Shown: one piece after another, positions 25,843-33,853 of the stretch
Layout: every line of letters starts with the position of its first letter
Position numbering within the stretch: position 1 is the stretch's first letter
Source of the DNA: Pseudomonadota bacterium
GTDB taxonomy: Bacteria; Pseudomonadota; Alphaproteobacteria; Rhizobiales; Pleomorphomonadaceae
Assembly: GCA_018262575.1 (NCBI GenBank)
Contig: JAGSYU010000020.1
Location: 1-34,876 of the forward strand
Reading direction: 5' to 3'
Length of the DNA: 34,876 bases
Notes under the pieces: model-generated
The model's database searches: none
Seen by the model: only the letters and a program-made list of their open reading frames with translations
Told to the model about the DNA's origin: nothing
Translations under genes and position numbers: made by a program

Positions 25843-26973
25843 TCAGAAGGCGGCGCGGTAGATCGAGAGAATATCCGTCTCAGTGAGGTCGCGCGGATTG
25901 TTGTCGAGGAGACGGCGGATGGCGTGCGCCTCGCCGGCCATGGCCGGCAGATCGGCGGCCGGCACACCGAAGGCCGACATCCGCATCTCGCAGCCGAGTC
26001 TTAGGCACCAGTCATGGGCGGCGGCGAATACCGTCTCCGGCTCGGCGGAGACAGGCAGTCCCAGCGCCTCGAGGACCGCCGCCGTCCGCTCCGGCACCGC
26101 CGGCGCATTGAAGGCCAGCACATGCGGGAAGATCAGCGCGTTGGCAGCGCCGTGCGCCACGTGGTAGCGAGCGCCCAGCGGATAGGATACGGCGTGACCA
26201 CCGGCCGTGTTGACCGGTCCGAGGCAGTAACCGCCATAGAGCGAGGCAAGTGCCATACCGGCGCGCGCTTCCGGATCGTGGCCGTCGTTGGCAGCCCTGG
26301 CCAGCCAGTGGCCGACCAGTCGGATGCCCTCGAGGGCATAGATGTCGACGACCGGATGGGCTTTCCGATTGGTGAAGGCCTCGACGCAGTGAGCAAGCGC
26401 GTCGACGCCCGTCGCCACGGTGATTGCCCGGGGCATGCCGAGCGCCAGGTCGGGGTCGACGACGGCGAGATCGGCCAGCATGTGGCGGCTCTGCACCGCG
26501 CTCTTGGCCGCCGCCGCCACGTCGGTGACCAGCGCCCGCGTGCCGACCTCGCTGCCGGTGCCGGCGGTCGTCGGCACCTGGACGAGCGGCAGCACCTTGC
26601 CGGCGACCTTTTCAGGACCCACCACTTCGGAAAAGCTCTGTCCGCTGCGGACGAGGACGGCGACCAGCTTGGCAAGGTCCATGGCGCTGCCGCCACCAAA
26701 CCCCACAACGGCGTCGACACCGGCCGTCTCGGCCGCGACGACGACACGGGCGAGGTCATCGGTAGTCGGTTCGCCAGCGAGTTCACCCCAGACGACCGGT
26801 TCGCCCGGCAGGTCCAGGCAGGCGACACGGGCAGCGTTGAAGGTGTCCGTGACGACCATCGGCCGGCGGCTGCCTTGCCGGGCGAGCCAGCGGCCGGCCT
26901 CGCCGGCCGTGCCGCGGCCGAAAGCCAGACGGCAAGGCTGTACGAGGTCGATGGGAGTTCCAAGAGGCGTCAT
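25843..26973 (-). CDS. Iron-containing (group III) alcohol dehydrogenase
   Basis: The protein has 376 residues. NAD-binding GGGSAMD is at about 93-99; the metal ligands are Asp191 and His195 (GVDALAH), His260 (GGHAVSYPLG) and His274 (HGAANAL). These enzymes interconvert aldehydes or keto acids and alcohols with NAD(P)H. In this operon it may reduce an aldehyde released by the aldolase, or oxidise a hydroxyl of the substrate. The group also includes lactaldehyde and maleylacetate reductases, so the substrate is open. The ATG at 26973 overlaps the PdxA-like stop by four bases. Confidence 0.9.
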   Translation of the reverse strand: MTPLGTPIDLVQPCRLAFGRGTAGEAGRWLARQGSRRPMVVTDTFNAARVACLDLPGEPVVWGELAGEPTTDDLARVVVAAETAGVDAVVGFGGGSAMDLAKLVAVLVRSGQSFSEVVGPEKVAGKVLPLVQVPTTAGTGSEVGTRALVTDVAAAAKSAVQSRHMLADLAVVDPDLALGMPRAITVATGVDALAHCVEAFTNRKAHPVVDIYALEGIRLVGHWLARAANDGHDPEARAGMALASLYGGYCLGPVNTAGGHAVSYPLGARYHVAHGAANALIFPHVLAFNAPAVPERTAAVLEALGLPVSAEPETVFAAAHDWCLRLGCEMRMSAFGVPAADLPAMAGEAHAIRRLLDNNPRDLTETDILSIYRAAF

Positions 26974-28016
26974 GACTTGGCAGCTCCCTGCAACCCGGCG
27001 ATGCGCGTTGCCGCCAGCCGGACGGCGTAGTCGACCGCCTCAAGCAGGCTCAGCTCGTTGGCGATCCCCTTGCCGGCGATGTCGAAGGCGGTCCCGTGAT
27101 CGACCGAGGTACGGACGATCGGCAGACCGAGCGTGATATTGACGCCGGACAGCGAGTTCCAGGTGCCGGTCTTCGGATCGACGTTGAAGCCAAGCAGCTT
27201 GACGGGGATATGGCCCTGGTCGTGGTACATGGCGACCACCGCATCATACTGGCCGGCGTGCAGCTTGACGAATACCGTGTCGCCCGGCACAGGACCGACG
27301 ACGTCGAGCCCCTCGGCAACGCACTGCGCAATCACCGGCTCGCTGACCTCGATGTCCTGCCGACCGAACAGGCCACCCTCGCCGGCATGCGGATTGAGGG
27401 CGGCGACGGCGATGCGGCGGCGCGGCAAGCCGAGCCCCTCGAGCGTTTCGGCCGTCAGGTCGATGACGTAGCGCAACCGTTCCGGCGTCAGCTTCTTCGG
27501 CACATCCTCAAGGGCAATGTGCGTGGTGACGTGGCTCACCCGCATGTTGCCATGAGCGAGCATCATCACCGAGCCCTTTGCCCCCGTGAGATGGGCGAGG
27601 AGATCGGTATGACCGGCAAAATGGAAGCCAGCCTTGTTCAGCGCCTCCTTGTTGAGAGGCGCGGTGACGATGCCGTGGATGCGGCCCGCCTGGGCAAGCC
27701 GGACGGCTTGTTCCACCGCATGATAGGCAAAACGACCACCGTCGGTCGACAGCACGCCGGGCAGAATGGGCGCGCCCTCTGGGCAGGCCTGCAGCGCGGC
27801 AAGCCCCGGCCATTCGCCCGTCGCTTCCACCGCCGGAATATCCAGCTCGGGTGCAAAGGCGCGGCAGGCTCGGTTGAGCGCATCGTTCGAGCCGATGACC
27901 AGCAGGCGCAGCTCATCCGCGTCGAGGCGCGGCTTCAGCACCTTGCAGGCCTTGGCGATGATCTCGGGGCCGACGCCGGCCGGGTCGCCCATGGTGATTG
28001 CCAGATGTGGGATCAA
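26970..28016 (-). CDS. PdxA2-like 4-phospho-threonate/erythronate dehydrogenase (PdxA family)
   Basis: The protein has 348 residues. Family signatures are 'ITMGDPAGVGPEI' at the N-terminus, metal-binding histidines in 'FAGHTDLLA', 'NPHAGEGGLFG' and 'YHDQGHIPVK', and 'VDHGTAFDIAGKG' near the end. PdxA itself serves pyridoxal phosphate synthesis, but PdxA2 paralogues oxidise 4-phospho-D-threonate or -erythronate, giving dihydroxyacetone phosphate and CO2, together with a DUF1537 kinase. Such a kinase is at 9398-10654, which supports the catabolic reading. The start is an unusual TTG at 28016, set by GAGAGGAA seven bases before it; the nearby ATG is out of frame. First gene of the eight-gene lar operon. 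Confidence 0.86.
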   Translation of the reverse strand: MIPHLAITMGDPAGVGPEIIAKACKVLKPRLDADELRLLVIGSNDALNRACRAFAPELDIPAVEATGEWPGLAALQACPEGAPILPGVLSTDGGRFAYHAVEQAVRLAQAGRIHGIVTAPLNKEALNKAGFHFAGHTDLLAHLTGAKGSVMMLAHGNMRVSHVTTHIALEDVPKKLTPERLRYVIDLTAETLEGLGLPRRRIAVAALNPHAGEGGLFGRQDIEVSEPVIAQCVAEGLDVVGPVPGDTVFVKLHAGQYDAVVAMYHDQGHIPVKLLGFNVDPKTGTWNSLSGVNITLGLPIVRTSVDHGTAFDIAGKGIANELSLLEAVDYAVRLAATRIAGLQGAAKS

Positions 28017-28474
28017 CGGTGGTTCCTCTCATGTCCGGAAAGCGGGCGCCGCCGGGATGCAATGACAGGAGAGGTGTCCGTCGCTGGCTGGGCGCCGCGA
28101 AGGGCCGCATCCAGCCGGACTGGACCTTCCCGCGGAGCCGTTCGGAGGCCGATCAGCCCCGTTCGTTCCTCTCTCCCTCCTGCCAGAAAGCGCCTTGGCG
28201 GTTCACATGTCAATATGTTGTAAGGTCATTCGTGTTTGTCCTCGACACCGGCAGCTATGCCAGCCAGAAAATCATAGATATATTTCAATATGTTAGTCTT
28301 ATTTTCCGCATTCACGATACAACTTGCCTCCGACGGAAAGGGCCGTCGTCTATTCGATCAGAACGAAAGACAGGACGGCCCATCAGGGCACATAATGTCG
28401 ATATTTATAAATAAAAACAGCGTGTTGCTCGATGCGACCCGAGCCCTCTTCTGGGAAGATCAATTCTCCGCTCG

Positions 28475-28503
28475 AAATTTGTATACTAAATTTACAAGTT
28501 GAG
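28475..28503. promoter_or_regulatory. GTATAC-centred palindrome and shared GntR-like motif
   Basis: AAATTTGTATACTAAATTT (28475-28493) is a near-perfect palindrome around GTATAC, and TTGTA/TACAA arms nine bases apart overlap it. The complement of 28488-28503 matches 14 of 16 bases with 9349-9364 beside gntR and includes AACTTGT. FCD-type GntR operators are often of this kind. It is a candidate site linking the GntR protein to this region. Confidence 0.4.
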
Positions 28504-28657
28504 AATGACAGGGCGAACGCCCGGTCCGTCACCGAGCAAGGGCGCGATTCGCCTTCCCCTTTCCGGGGTCGCCAATCGAAAAGCGTCAGGCCGCCGTGGC
28601 GAGGCCGGCAGCCGCCGTCCAACAACCGTTATTCGTTGGATTGTCGGACCGACCGTC

Positions 28658-28697
28658 GCATGATGAGATCATGCGCCGAGACCAGACTGGTCTCGGC
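28658..28697 (+). other. Two adjacent perfect hairpins upstream of the channel gene
   Basis: GCATGAT-GAG-ATCATGC (28658-28674) is followed with no gap by a 10-bp stem, GCCGAGACCA (28675-28684) and TGGTCTCGGC (28688-28697), with a three-base loop. They end 52 bases before the GTG of the channel gene. No T-run follows, so a leader RNA structure or protein site is more likely than a terminator. Confidence 0.5.
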
Positions 28698-28749
28698 AAT
28701 CGCTCGCTGCCTCCACGGCGAAACGGTCATGTGAAGGACCTGATCCATC

Positions 28750-29637
28750 GTGACGACCGATCCCCCGACCACGCCTGCCGACGCCTCTCCAACGCCCCCG
28801 ACAAACGGTCCCAGCGTGGGGACACTCCTTGAATTCCGGTACCGTCACAGAAAAGAGCCGGCGGAAGCGCCCCGCGCGCGTTGGCGTCGGCGCCTGCGGC
28901 GGCTCTACGTTGGCACGGATCCGCAGGCGGTGCGCTTCCAGTGGGCATTCGCCACCGTAGATCTCGTCATCATCGGCTTTTTCATCCTGAGTCCGGTGCT
29001 GCAGGAGTGGGGAGCTTTCTTGTGGTTCGACTATGCCGTCGCCTGCCTGCTCGCCGCCGACCTGACGGCGCGGGCGGCGGCGGCCATCAGCCTCCGGAGC
29101 TGGCTGAAGCGACCAGCCGTCTGGGTGGATTTCGTCGTGCTCGGAACACTGCTGGCACCCCTGTGGTTCGCCAACCTTGGCTTCCTGCGCATCCTGCGTC
29201 TCTGGACACTGTCGCAAAAGGGTCTGTTCTGGCATTCCCTCCGCCGACGCGGCTATCAGGAATGGGAGGACGTCGGCCGGGCGGCGGTCAATCTCGTCAC
29301 CTGTCTCTTCGTCATCACCGGCTTCGTCTACACCGCCTTTGCGCGCCCCGGCTCCGGCATGGAGGGCTGGATCGACGCGCTCTATTTCACGGTTGCCACC
29401 GTCACCACCACCGGCTTCGGTGACATCACCCTGCCCGGAACCGCCGGCAAGCTGACCTCCATCGTCACCATGATCGTCGGCATCTCACTGTTCGTACGCC
29501 TGGCGCAGGCGCTGTTCCGCCCCTACAAGGTGACCTTCCGCTGCCCGAAGTGCGCCCTCATGCGCCATGACCCGGATGCCGTCCATTGCAAGGCCTGCGG
29601 ACATTTGCTGGCGATCCCCGACGACGGCGACGAGTGA
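28750..29637 (+). CDS. Six-span potassium-channel-like protein with C-terminal zinc ribbon
   Basis: The protein has 295 residues. A proline-rich, basic N-terminal tail (1-60) precedes about four hydrophobic segments (65-84, 92-113, 123-142 and a short S4-like 'GFLRILRLW'), then S5 (about 178-197), a pore helix with filter TTTGFGD at 219-225, and S6 (about 234-252). This is the Kv-like arrangement with a GFGD rather than GYGD filter. After S6 a treble of charged residues leads to CPKC at 265-268 and CKAC at 280-283, a zinc-ribbon knuckle in place of the common RCK or TrkA_N domain. The GTG at 28750 has GAAGGACC upstream. Ion selectivity is inferred from the filter only. It may belong to the same plus-strand unit as the genes after it, but the 136-bp gap is neutral. 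Confidence 0.8.
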   Translation: MTTDPPTTPADASPTPPTNGPSVGTLLEFRYRHRKEPAEAPRARWRRRLRRLYVGTDPQAVRFQWAFATVDLVIIGFFILSPVLQEWGAFLWFDYAVACLLAADLTARAAAAISLRSWLKRPAVWVDFVVLGTLLAPLWFANLGFLRILRLWTLSQKGLFWHSLRRRGYQEWEDVGRAAVNLVTCLFVITGFVYTAFARPGSGMEGWIDALYFTVATVTTTGFGDITLPGTAGKLTSIVTMIVGISLFVRLAQALFRPYKVTFRCPKCALMRHDPDAVHCKACGHLLAIPDDGDE

Positions 29638-29773
29638 GTCAGGCACCTGGGATCGGTAACCCTCCGGCTGGACAAGGCCCTCTTTATCTCGCTTGATGGC
29701 GCCCGAACCATGGTCGCACCGCCCAACGCGGCGTATCATGGAAACGGGACGCGCCCGATAACGAGGAACCGCC

Positions 29774-31312
29774 ATGACCGAAACCCTGAGCCAGTTGCGC
29801 AGGATCGCCCAGAATCCGACCCTGAGCTTCAAGCAGAAGGCGCACGCGCTGGCGGTCGAGGCCGAGAACATGTTGCCCTACGTGCTGCTCGACGCCGAGA
29901 CGCGGGCGGCGCTCGACACCCGCGTCATCTGCGACATGTACGAGGGACACGCGCCCTACAAGCCGCGCTACGTGCTGCCCGACTATGAGGTGGTCTTGCG
30001 GAATGGCTCCGAGCATCTGGAACTTCCAAAGCCGGAGACGCTCGACGAGGCGATCAGCACGTTGCAGATCGCCTATCATCACGTCCCCTCGGTGACCGGC
30101 ATGCCGGTGTTCATCGGCCATCTCGACGCGCTGCTGTTGCCCTTCTGCAACGGCGTCTCCGACGATGACCTCTATCGCAAGATCAAGCTGTTCTGGCGCT
30201 ACATCGACCGCGTGCTGCCGGACGCCTTCCTGCACGCTGACATCGGCCCCACCGATAACCGGGTCGCCCGCACCATTCTCCGGGTCGATGCCGAACTGAA
30301 ACAGGTGGCGCCCAACCTCACCTTCCTCTACGACCCCGAGGTCAGCGGCGAGGCCATGCTGCGGCTTTGCACCGACAACATCATTGCCTGTTCCAAGCCG
30401 CACATTGCCAATCACCCTGTTCACCGTGAGGTGTTCGACGAGCCAGGCTACGCCATCGTCAGCTGCTACAACGCCCTGCCGCTCCGCGGCGGCGCCGCGA
30501 CGCTCGCCCGCGTCAATCTCAAAAAGGTGGCCGAGGCGAGCACCAGCGAGGCCGATTTCCTCGAGGTCCAGCTGCCGCGCTACGTCAACCTCAACGCCCG
30601 CCTGATGCGCGCCCGCCTCGACTATCTGTTCCGCCAGTCGGGCTTCTTCGACGGCAACTTCCTCGTCGAGGAAGGTTGGATCGACAAGGACCGCTTCACG
30701 GCGATGTTCGGCATCTTCGCCATGGCCGAGGCCGTCAACCATCTGCAGGATCTCGCCGGCCGGCCCGGCCGCTACGGTCACGACGCCGCTGCCAACGCGA
30801 TCGGCCACCGCATCTCGGAGCGGCTCGCCGATCTCGTCGCCCACGAACCCATGGAGCACGTCTGGCGTGGCGTCGCCATGCTGCATGCCCAGGCCGGCCT
30901 TTCCAGCGACGCCGGCACCACCCCCGGCGTACGCATTCCCTATGGCAGCGAACCCGATCCGGTGAGCCATGTGCAGGCGCTGCTGCCGCACCATCAGCAT
31001 TATCTGTCGGGCGTGTCGGAGATCCTGACCCTCGACGAGACGGTGCGAGCCAACCCGGAGGCGGTATTCCAGCTCGCCAAGGGCGCCCTGCAGCTCGGCT
31101 TCCGCGAGTTCACCGCCAACGTCGCCGGCAATGACCTGGTGCGCGTCACCGGCTTCATGATCCGCCTCTCTGATGTCAAACTTTACAACGCGGCGAAGGG
31201 ATCGCGCGTCAACACCACGGCGCTCGGCGCCGAGGCGGCCGACACGGTGCATATTCTCGCCCGCAAGCCGCGTGTCGTCGGGCTGGAGCTGATGGCAGGT
31301 TCGAGTGTCTGA
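29774..31312 (+). CDS. yjjI: YjjI-type glycyl radical enzyme
   Basis: The protein has 512 residues, close to E. coli YjjI. The radical glycine is Gly460 in 'LVRVTGFMIRL', 52 residues before the end as usual for glycyl radical enzymes. The likely thiyl cysteine is Cys231 in 'AIVSCYNALPLRGG'. The fold is the ten-stranded barrel group nearest to class III ribonucleotide reductase. No reaction is established for YjjI as far as I know. The enzyme needs its activase, encoded next and overlapping by eight bases, and is oxygen-sensitive, so it acts under anaerobic conditions. The ATG at 29774 has ACGAGGAACC upstream. A long open frame on the opposite strand is a codon-use shadow. Confidence 0.88.
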   Translation: MTETLSQLRRIAQNPTLSFKQKAHALAVEAENMLPYVLLDAETRAALDTRVICDMYEGHAPYKPRYVLPDYEVVLRNGSEHLELPKPETLDEAISTLQIAYHHVPSVTGMPVFIGHLDALLLPFCNGVSDDDLYRKIKLFWRYIDRVLPDAFLHADIGPTDNRVARTILRVDAELKQVAPNLTFLYDPEVSGEAMLRLCTDNIIACSKPHIANHPVHREVFDEPGYAIVSCYNALPLRGGAATLARVNLKKVAEASTSEADFLEVQLPRYVNLNARLMRARLDYLFRQSGFFDGNFLVEEGWIDKDRFTAMFGIFAMAEAVNHLQDLAGRPGRYGHDAAANAIGHRISERLADLVAHEPMEHVWRGVAMLHAQAGLSSDAGTTPGVRIPYGSEPDPVSHVQALLPHHQHYLSGVSEILTLDETVRANPEAVFQLAKGALQLGFREFTANVAGNDLVRVTGFMIRLSDVKLYNAAKGSRVNTTALGAEAADTVHILARKPRVVGLELMAGSSV

Positions 31313-32174
31313 CGGCGTCGCCGCCGTCAGCAAGTTCCTGACCTGGTCGGTGGTCGACGGGCCGGGAAATCGCTTTGTGCTGTTCCTGCAGGGTTGCAAC
31401 TATCGTTGCGTCACCTGCCACAACCCGCACACTATCGGCGTCTGCAGCGACTGCGGCACCTGTGTCGCCGTCTGCCCGTCGGGCGCGCTGAGCCGAACCA
31501 GCCGCAAGGTGGTCCACGACCCCGGGGTCTGCATCGCCTGCGACAGCTGCCTTGCCGCCTGCCCGACCCGCGCCAACCCGATGGTGCGGCGTATGACGGT
31601 GGAGGACGTCCTCGTCCTCCTCCGCCGCAACGCGCCATTCCTCAACGGCCTCACCGTGTCGGGCGGTGAGGCGACGCTTCAGCTCGACTTCCTGATCGAT
31701 CTGTTCACGGCCATCAGGGCGGCGCCCGAACTCGCCCATCTCACGCTGTTCATAGACAGCAACGGCCACCTGCCGGTCGACGGCTGGCGGCGTGTACTGG
31801 CGCTGACCGACGGCGTGATGCTCGACATCAAGGCCTTCGATGCCGACCGCCACCGCCGCCTCACCGGCGTCGACAACGACCTGTCGCTCGCCTCGGCAAG
31901 GCTGCTCGCCACCGTCGGCAAGCTTCACGAACTGCGCTTCCTGCTGATTCCCGGCGAGACCGACCGTCCCGAGGAGATCGCCGCGCTCGCCGCCCTGGCG
32001 CGCGAACTCGGCCCGCAAACACGCCTCCGCCTCAATGCCTTCCAGCAGCACGGCGTGCGTGGTCCAGCCGCCGGCTGGCCCAAGATGCCGCGTGACGGCC
32101 TTGAAGCAGCCGCCGTCGCCCTCCGGGCCGCCGGCATCGCCGAGGTGGCAGTACCGTCGGTCTGGCTCCCCTGA
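31305..32174 (+). CDS. yjjW: YjjW-type radical SAM activase of the glycyl radical enzyme
   Basis: The protein has 289 residues. Radical-SAM cysteines Cys31, Cys35 and Cys38 are in GCNYRCVTCHNP. An inserted double [4Fe-4S] ferredoxin-like region follows, with cysteines 47, 50, 53, 57 and 76, 79, 82, 86. The SAM-binding GGE is in 'TVSGGEATLQLDF'. It makes the 5'-deoxyadenosyl radical that abstracts hydrogen from Gly460 of the partner. The start is a GTG at 31305 inside the end of yjjI, so translation is coupled. It gives an intact reference for what the degraded nrdG at 6249-6647 has lost. Confidence 0.9.
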   Translation: MSDGVAAVSKFLTWSVVDGPGNRFVLFLQGCNYRCVTCHNPHTIGVCSDCGTCVAVCPSGALSRTSRKVVHDPGVCIACDSCLAACPTRANPMVRRMTVEDVLVLLRRNAPFLNGLTVSGGEATLQLDFLIDLFTAIRAAPELAHLTLFIDSNGHLPVDGWRRVLALTDGVMLDIKAFDADRHRRLTGVDNDLSLASARLLATVGKLHELRFLLIPGETDRPEEIAALAALARELGPQTRLRLNAFQQHGVRGPAAGWPKMPRDGLEAAAVALRAAGIAEVAVPSVWLP

Positions 32175-32323
32175 TCGGCGGCAGGCGATGTCGCCGCCTC
32201 GTTCGGCGGGCGTCCATTGGCACGGCGCAATGAACTCTATGTCGGCCGCCGAATTCCCTTCGCCCATCGGCTTGCCCATGGTCGGCAGACCTGAAGCCGT
32301 CCGTCGAGGGAACTGCCGAGCCC

Positions 32324-33853
32324 ATGCTGATGCATCATCTCATCTATCGCGCCGCCGAGCGCGTACCGGACGCCCCTGCCCTCAACTGGGTCGACCGAAA
32401 CATGGCGCTGACTGCCGAACAGGCGGTGGACGGCCTGGAGCGGATGGCCGGCGCGCTGGCCCATCTTGGCATCGCGCCCGGCGACCGGGTGCTGATCTTC
32501 GCGCATAACGGCATGGACTATCTCCTTGCCATGCTCGGAACCTGGCGACTGGGCGCCATCTCAGCGTTGGTCAACGTCAAATATGCCGACGATCTCGCCT
32601 ATTACGTCAACGACCACCGTCCCAAGGCGATCATCTACACCCACGACATGGAAGGGCCGGTGAAGGCCGCCGCCGCGACGGTGGGGGGCGTCGCCCATCT
32701 CGTCTGCATGGACGGGCCGCAGGAAGGTGCCCATGCGCTGCCGGAACTGCTGGCAGCCCGCTTCGCCCCGCCGGTCGATCCCGGGGATGCCACGGCGATC
32801 GCCCATCTGTCCTATACCTCCGGCACGACGGGAAAGCCCAAGGGCGCCTGCCTCGCCCACGAGCCGACCGTCACCGCCGCCCGCTGCATCGGCGAGCGAC
32901 TGCGCATCCGCGCCAGCGACCGTTCCTTCGGCCCGACGGCGCTGTCGAGTTCCTACCAATTGGTGGCCAACCTGCTGCCGCCGATGGCGGCCGGTGCCAC
33001 CGTCAACGTCATGGGCCGGTGGACGCAAGCGACCGGCTGGGACGCCCTCGAGCGGGCCGGAGCCACCGTGTTCGTCGGCAATCCCGTGGTGCTCGCCGAA
33101 CTCTTGGAAGAATCGCAGGTGCGTGGCCGGCTGCCGTCGCCGCTACGATTCGGTCTCTCCGGCGGTGGGCCGGTGCCGCCAACACTGCGCAAGGCGTTCC
33201 GCGATACGCTGAAGCTGCCGCTGGTCGAGAGTTTCGGCCAGAGCGAGATCGGCGGCTTCTTCGCCCTCGGCTTTCCCGAACTCGAGCCCGACGACGGCAA
33301 GCTGGTCCGCGTCGGTCCAGGCACGCCGGACAAGGAGGTGGCGATCCTCACCACTTCGGGCACGCGCGCGCCGATCGGCACGGTGGGCGAGATCTGCCTG
33401 AGGGGCGGCTTCATGGCAGGCTACTGGGGCCGGCCGGACAAGACCGCCGAGGCGACGCGCGGCGGTTGGCTGCATTCCGGCGACCTCGGTAGCATTGACG
33501 CCGATGGTTATGTCACCATGCGCGGCCGTCTCGCCGAGCTGGTCACGGTGAACGGCGTCGACTGGTTCCCCCGCGACGTTGAGGAAGCGCTGGCCGCCCA
33601 GCCGGGGGTATTGCTGGCCGCGCTGATCGGTCTTGCCAATCCCGCGGGCGGAGCCACGCCGATAGCCTTCGTCACCGAACGGCCGGGCGCCAGCCTCGAT
33701 CCCACCGTCCTCAAGGCGGCCATTGCACCACTCGTTCCCTACAACATCGCGCCGCTGGTCATCCGCAAGGTGACAAGCCTGCCGATGACGCCGACCGGCA
33801 AGATCGCCAAGGCGACGCTCGCCGCCGAAGCCACCGCGGGAGAAGCGTCATGA
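32324..33853 (+). CDS. AMP-forming acyl-CoA synthetase / ligase (ANL superfamily)
   Basis: The protein has 509 residues. The ATP-binding P-loop YTSGTTGKPKG is at 164-174, the A5 motif appears as 'ESFGQSEIGG', 'GGWLHSGDLGSIDADGYV' holds the ribose-binding aspartate, and the C-terminal domain ends with the catalytic lysine in 'PTGKIAKATL'. It activates a carboxylate as adenylate and then usually as CoA thioester. The first ATG at 32324 is chosen, with GAGGGA some 12 bases upstream; an ATG two codons on is nearly equivalent. Its stop overlaps the creatininase-family ATG by four bases, so those two form an operon, probably with yjjI-yjjW 149 bases upstream. Substrate unknown: this clade includes fatty-acid and aromatic-acid ligases. 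Confidence 0.88.
   Translation: MLMHHLIYRAAERVPDAPALNWVDRNMALTAEQAVDGLERMAGALAHLGIAPGDRVLIFAHNGMDYLLAMLGTWRLGAISALVNVKYADDLAYYVNDHRPKAIIYTHDMEGPVKAAAATVGGVAHLVCMDGPQEGAHALPELLAARFAPPVDPGDATAIAHLSYTSGTTGKPKGACLAHEPTVTAARCIGERLRIRASDRSFGPTALSSSYQLVANLLPPMAAGATVNVMGRWTQATGWDALERAGATVFVGNPVVLAELLEESQVRGRLPSPLRFGLSGGGPVPPTLRKAFRDTLKLPLVESFGQSEIGGFFALGFPELEPDDGKLVRVGPGTPDKEVAILTTSGTRAPIGTVGEICLRGGFMAGYWGRPDKTAEATRGGWLHSGDLGSIDADGYVTMRGRLAELVTVNGVDWFPRDVEEALAAQPGVLLAALIGLANPAGGATPIAFVTERPGASLDPTVLKAAIAPLVPYNIAPLVIRKVTSLPMTPTGKIAKATLAAEATAGEAS

Larger units (their letters stand above)
28017..28749. other. Large intergenic region with an AT-rich core
   Basis: No convincing gene is seen in about 730 bases between the divergent PdxA-like and channel genes. 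From roughly 28205 to 28505 the sequence is strikingly AT-rich compared with the rest of the window. It holds a direct repeat CAATATGTT (28211-28219 and 28286-28294), a TTGACA on the minus strand (28214-28209), a GTATAC-centred palindrome (28475-28503) and, closer to the channel gene, two tight hairpins. Promoters for both operons must lie here, but I could not fix a -10/-35 pair, and I saw no sigma-54 site. Short plus-strand frames here do not look coding. Confidence 0.55.

Noticed and set aside
28290-28502. 70-codon open frame in the AT-rich gap
   Set aside because: No ribosome site, no recognisable motif, and it crosses the palindrome and AT-rich tracts; better read as regulatory DNA.
29638-29773. 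Possible FNR site (TTGAT half) before yjjI, expected for an anaerobic gene
   Set aside because: Only one half-site (TTGAT near 29693) is present; the ATCAA half at the right spacing is missing.
29684-31399. 571-codon open frame opposite yjjI, and similar long frames opposite manC, the activator, pdxA and the ABC ATPases
   Set aside because: Antisense shadows produced by codon bias; composition is unlike real proteins, and the sense strands hold complete catalytic motifs.
32217-32236. TTGGCACG in front of the acyl-CoA synthetase gene, resembling a sigma-54 -24 box
   Set aside because: The -12 half at the required spacing reads TG instead of GC and lacks TTGC, so it is only a half match.
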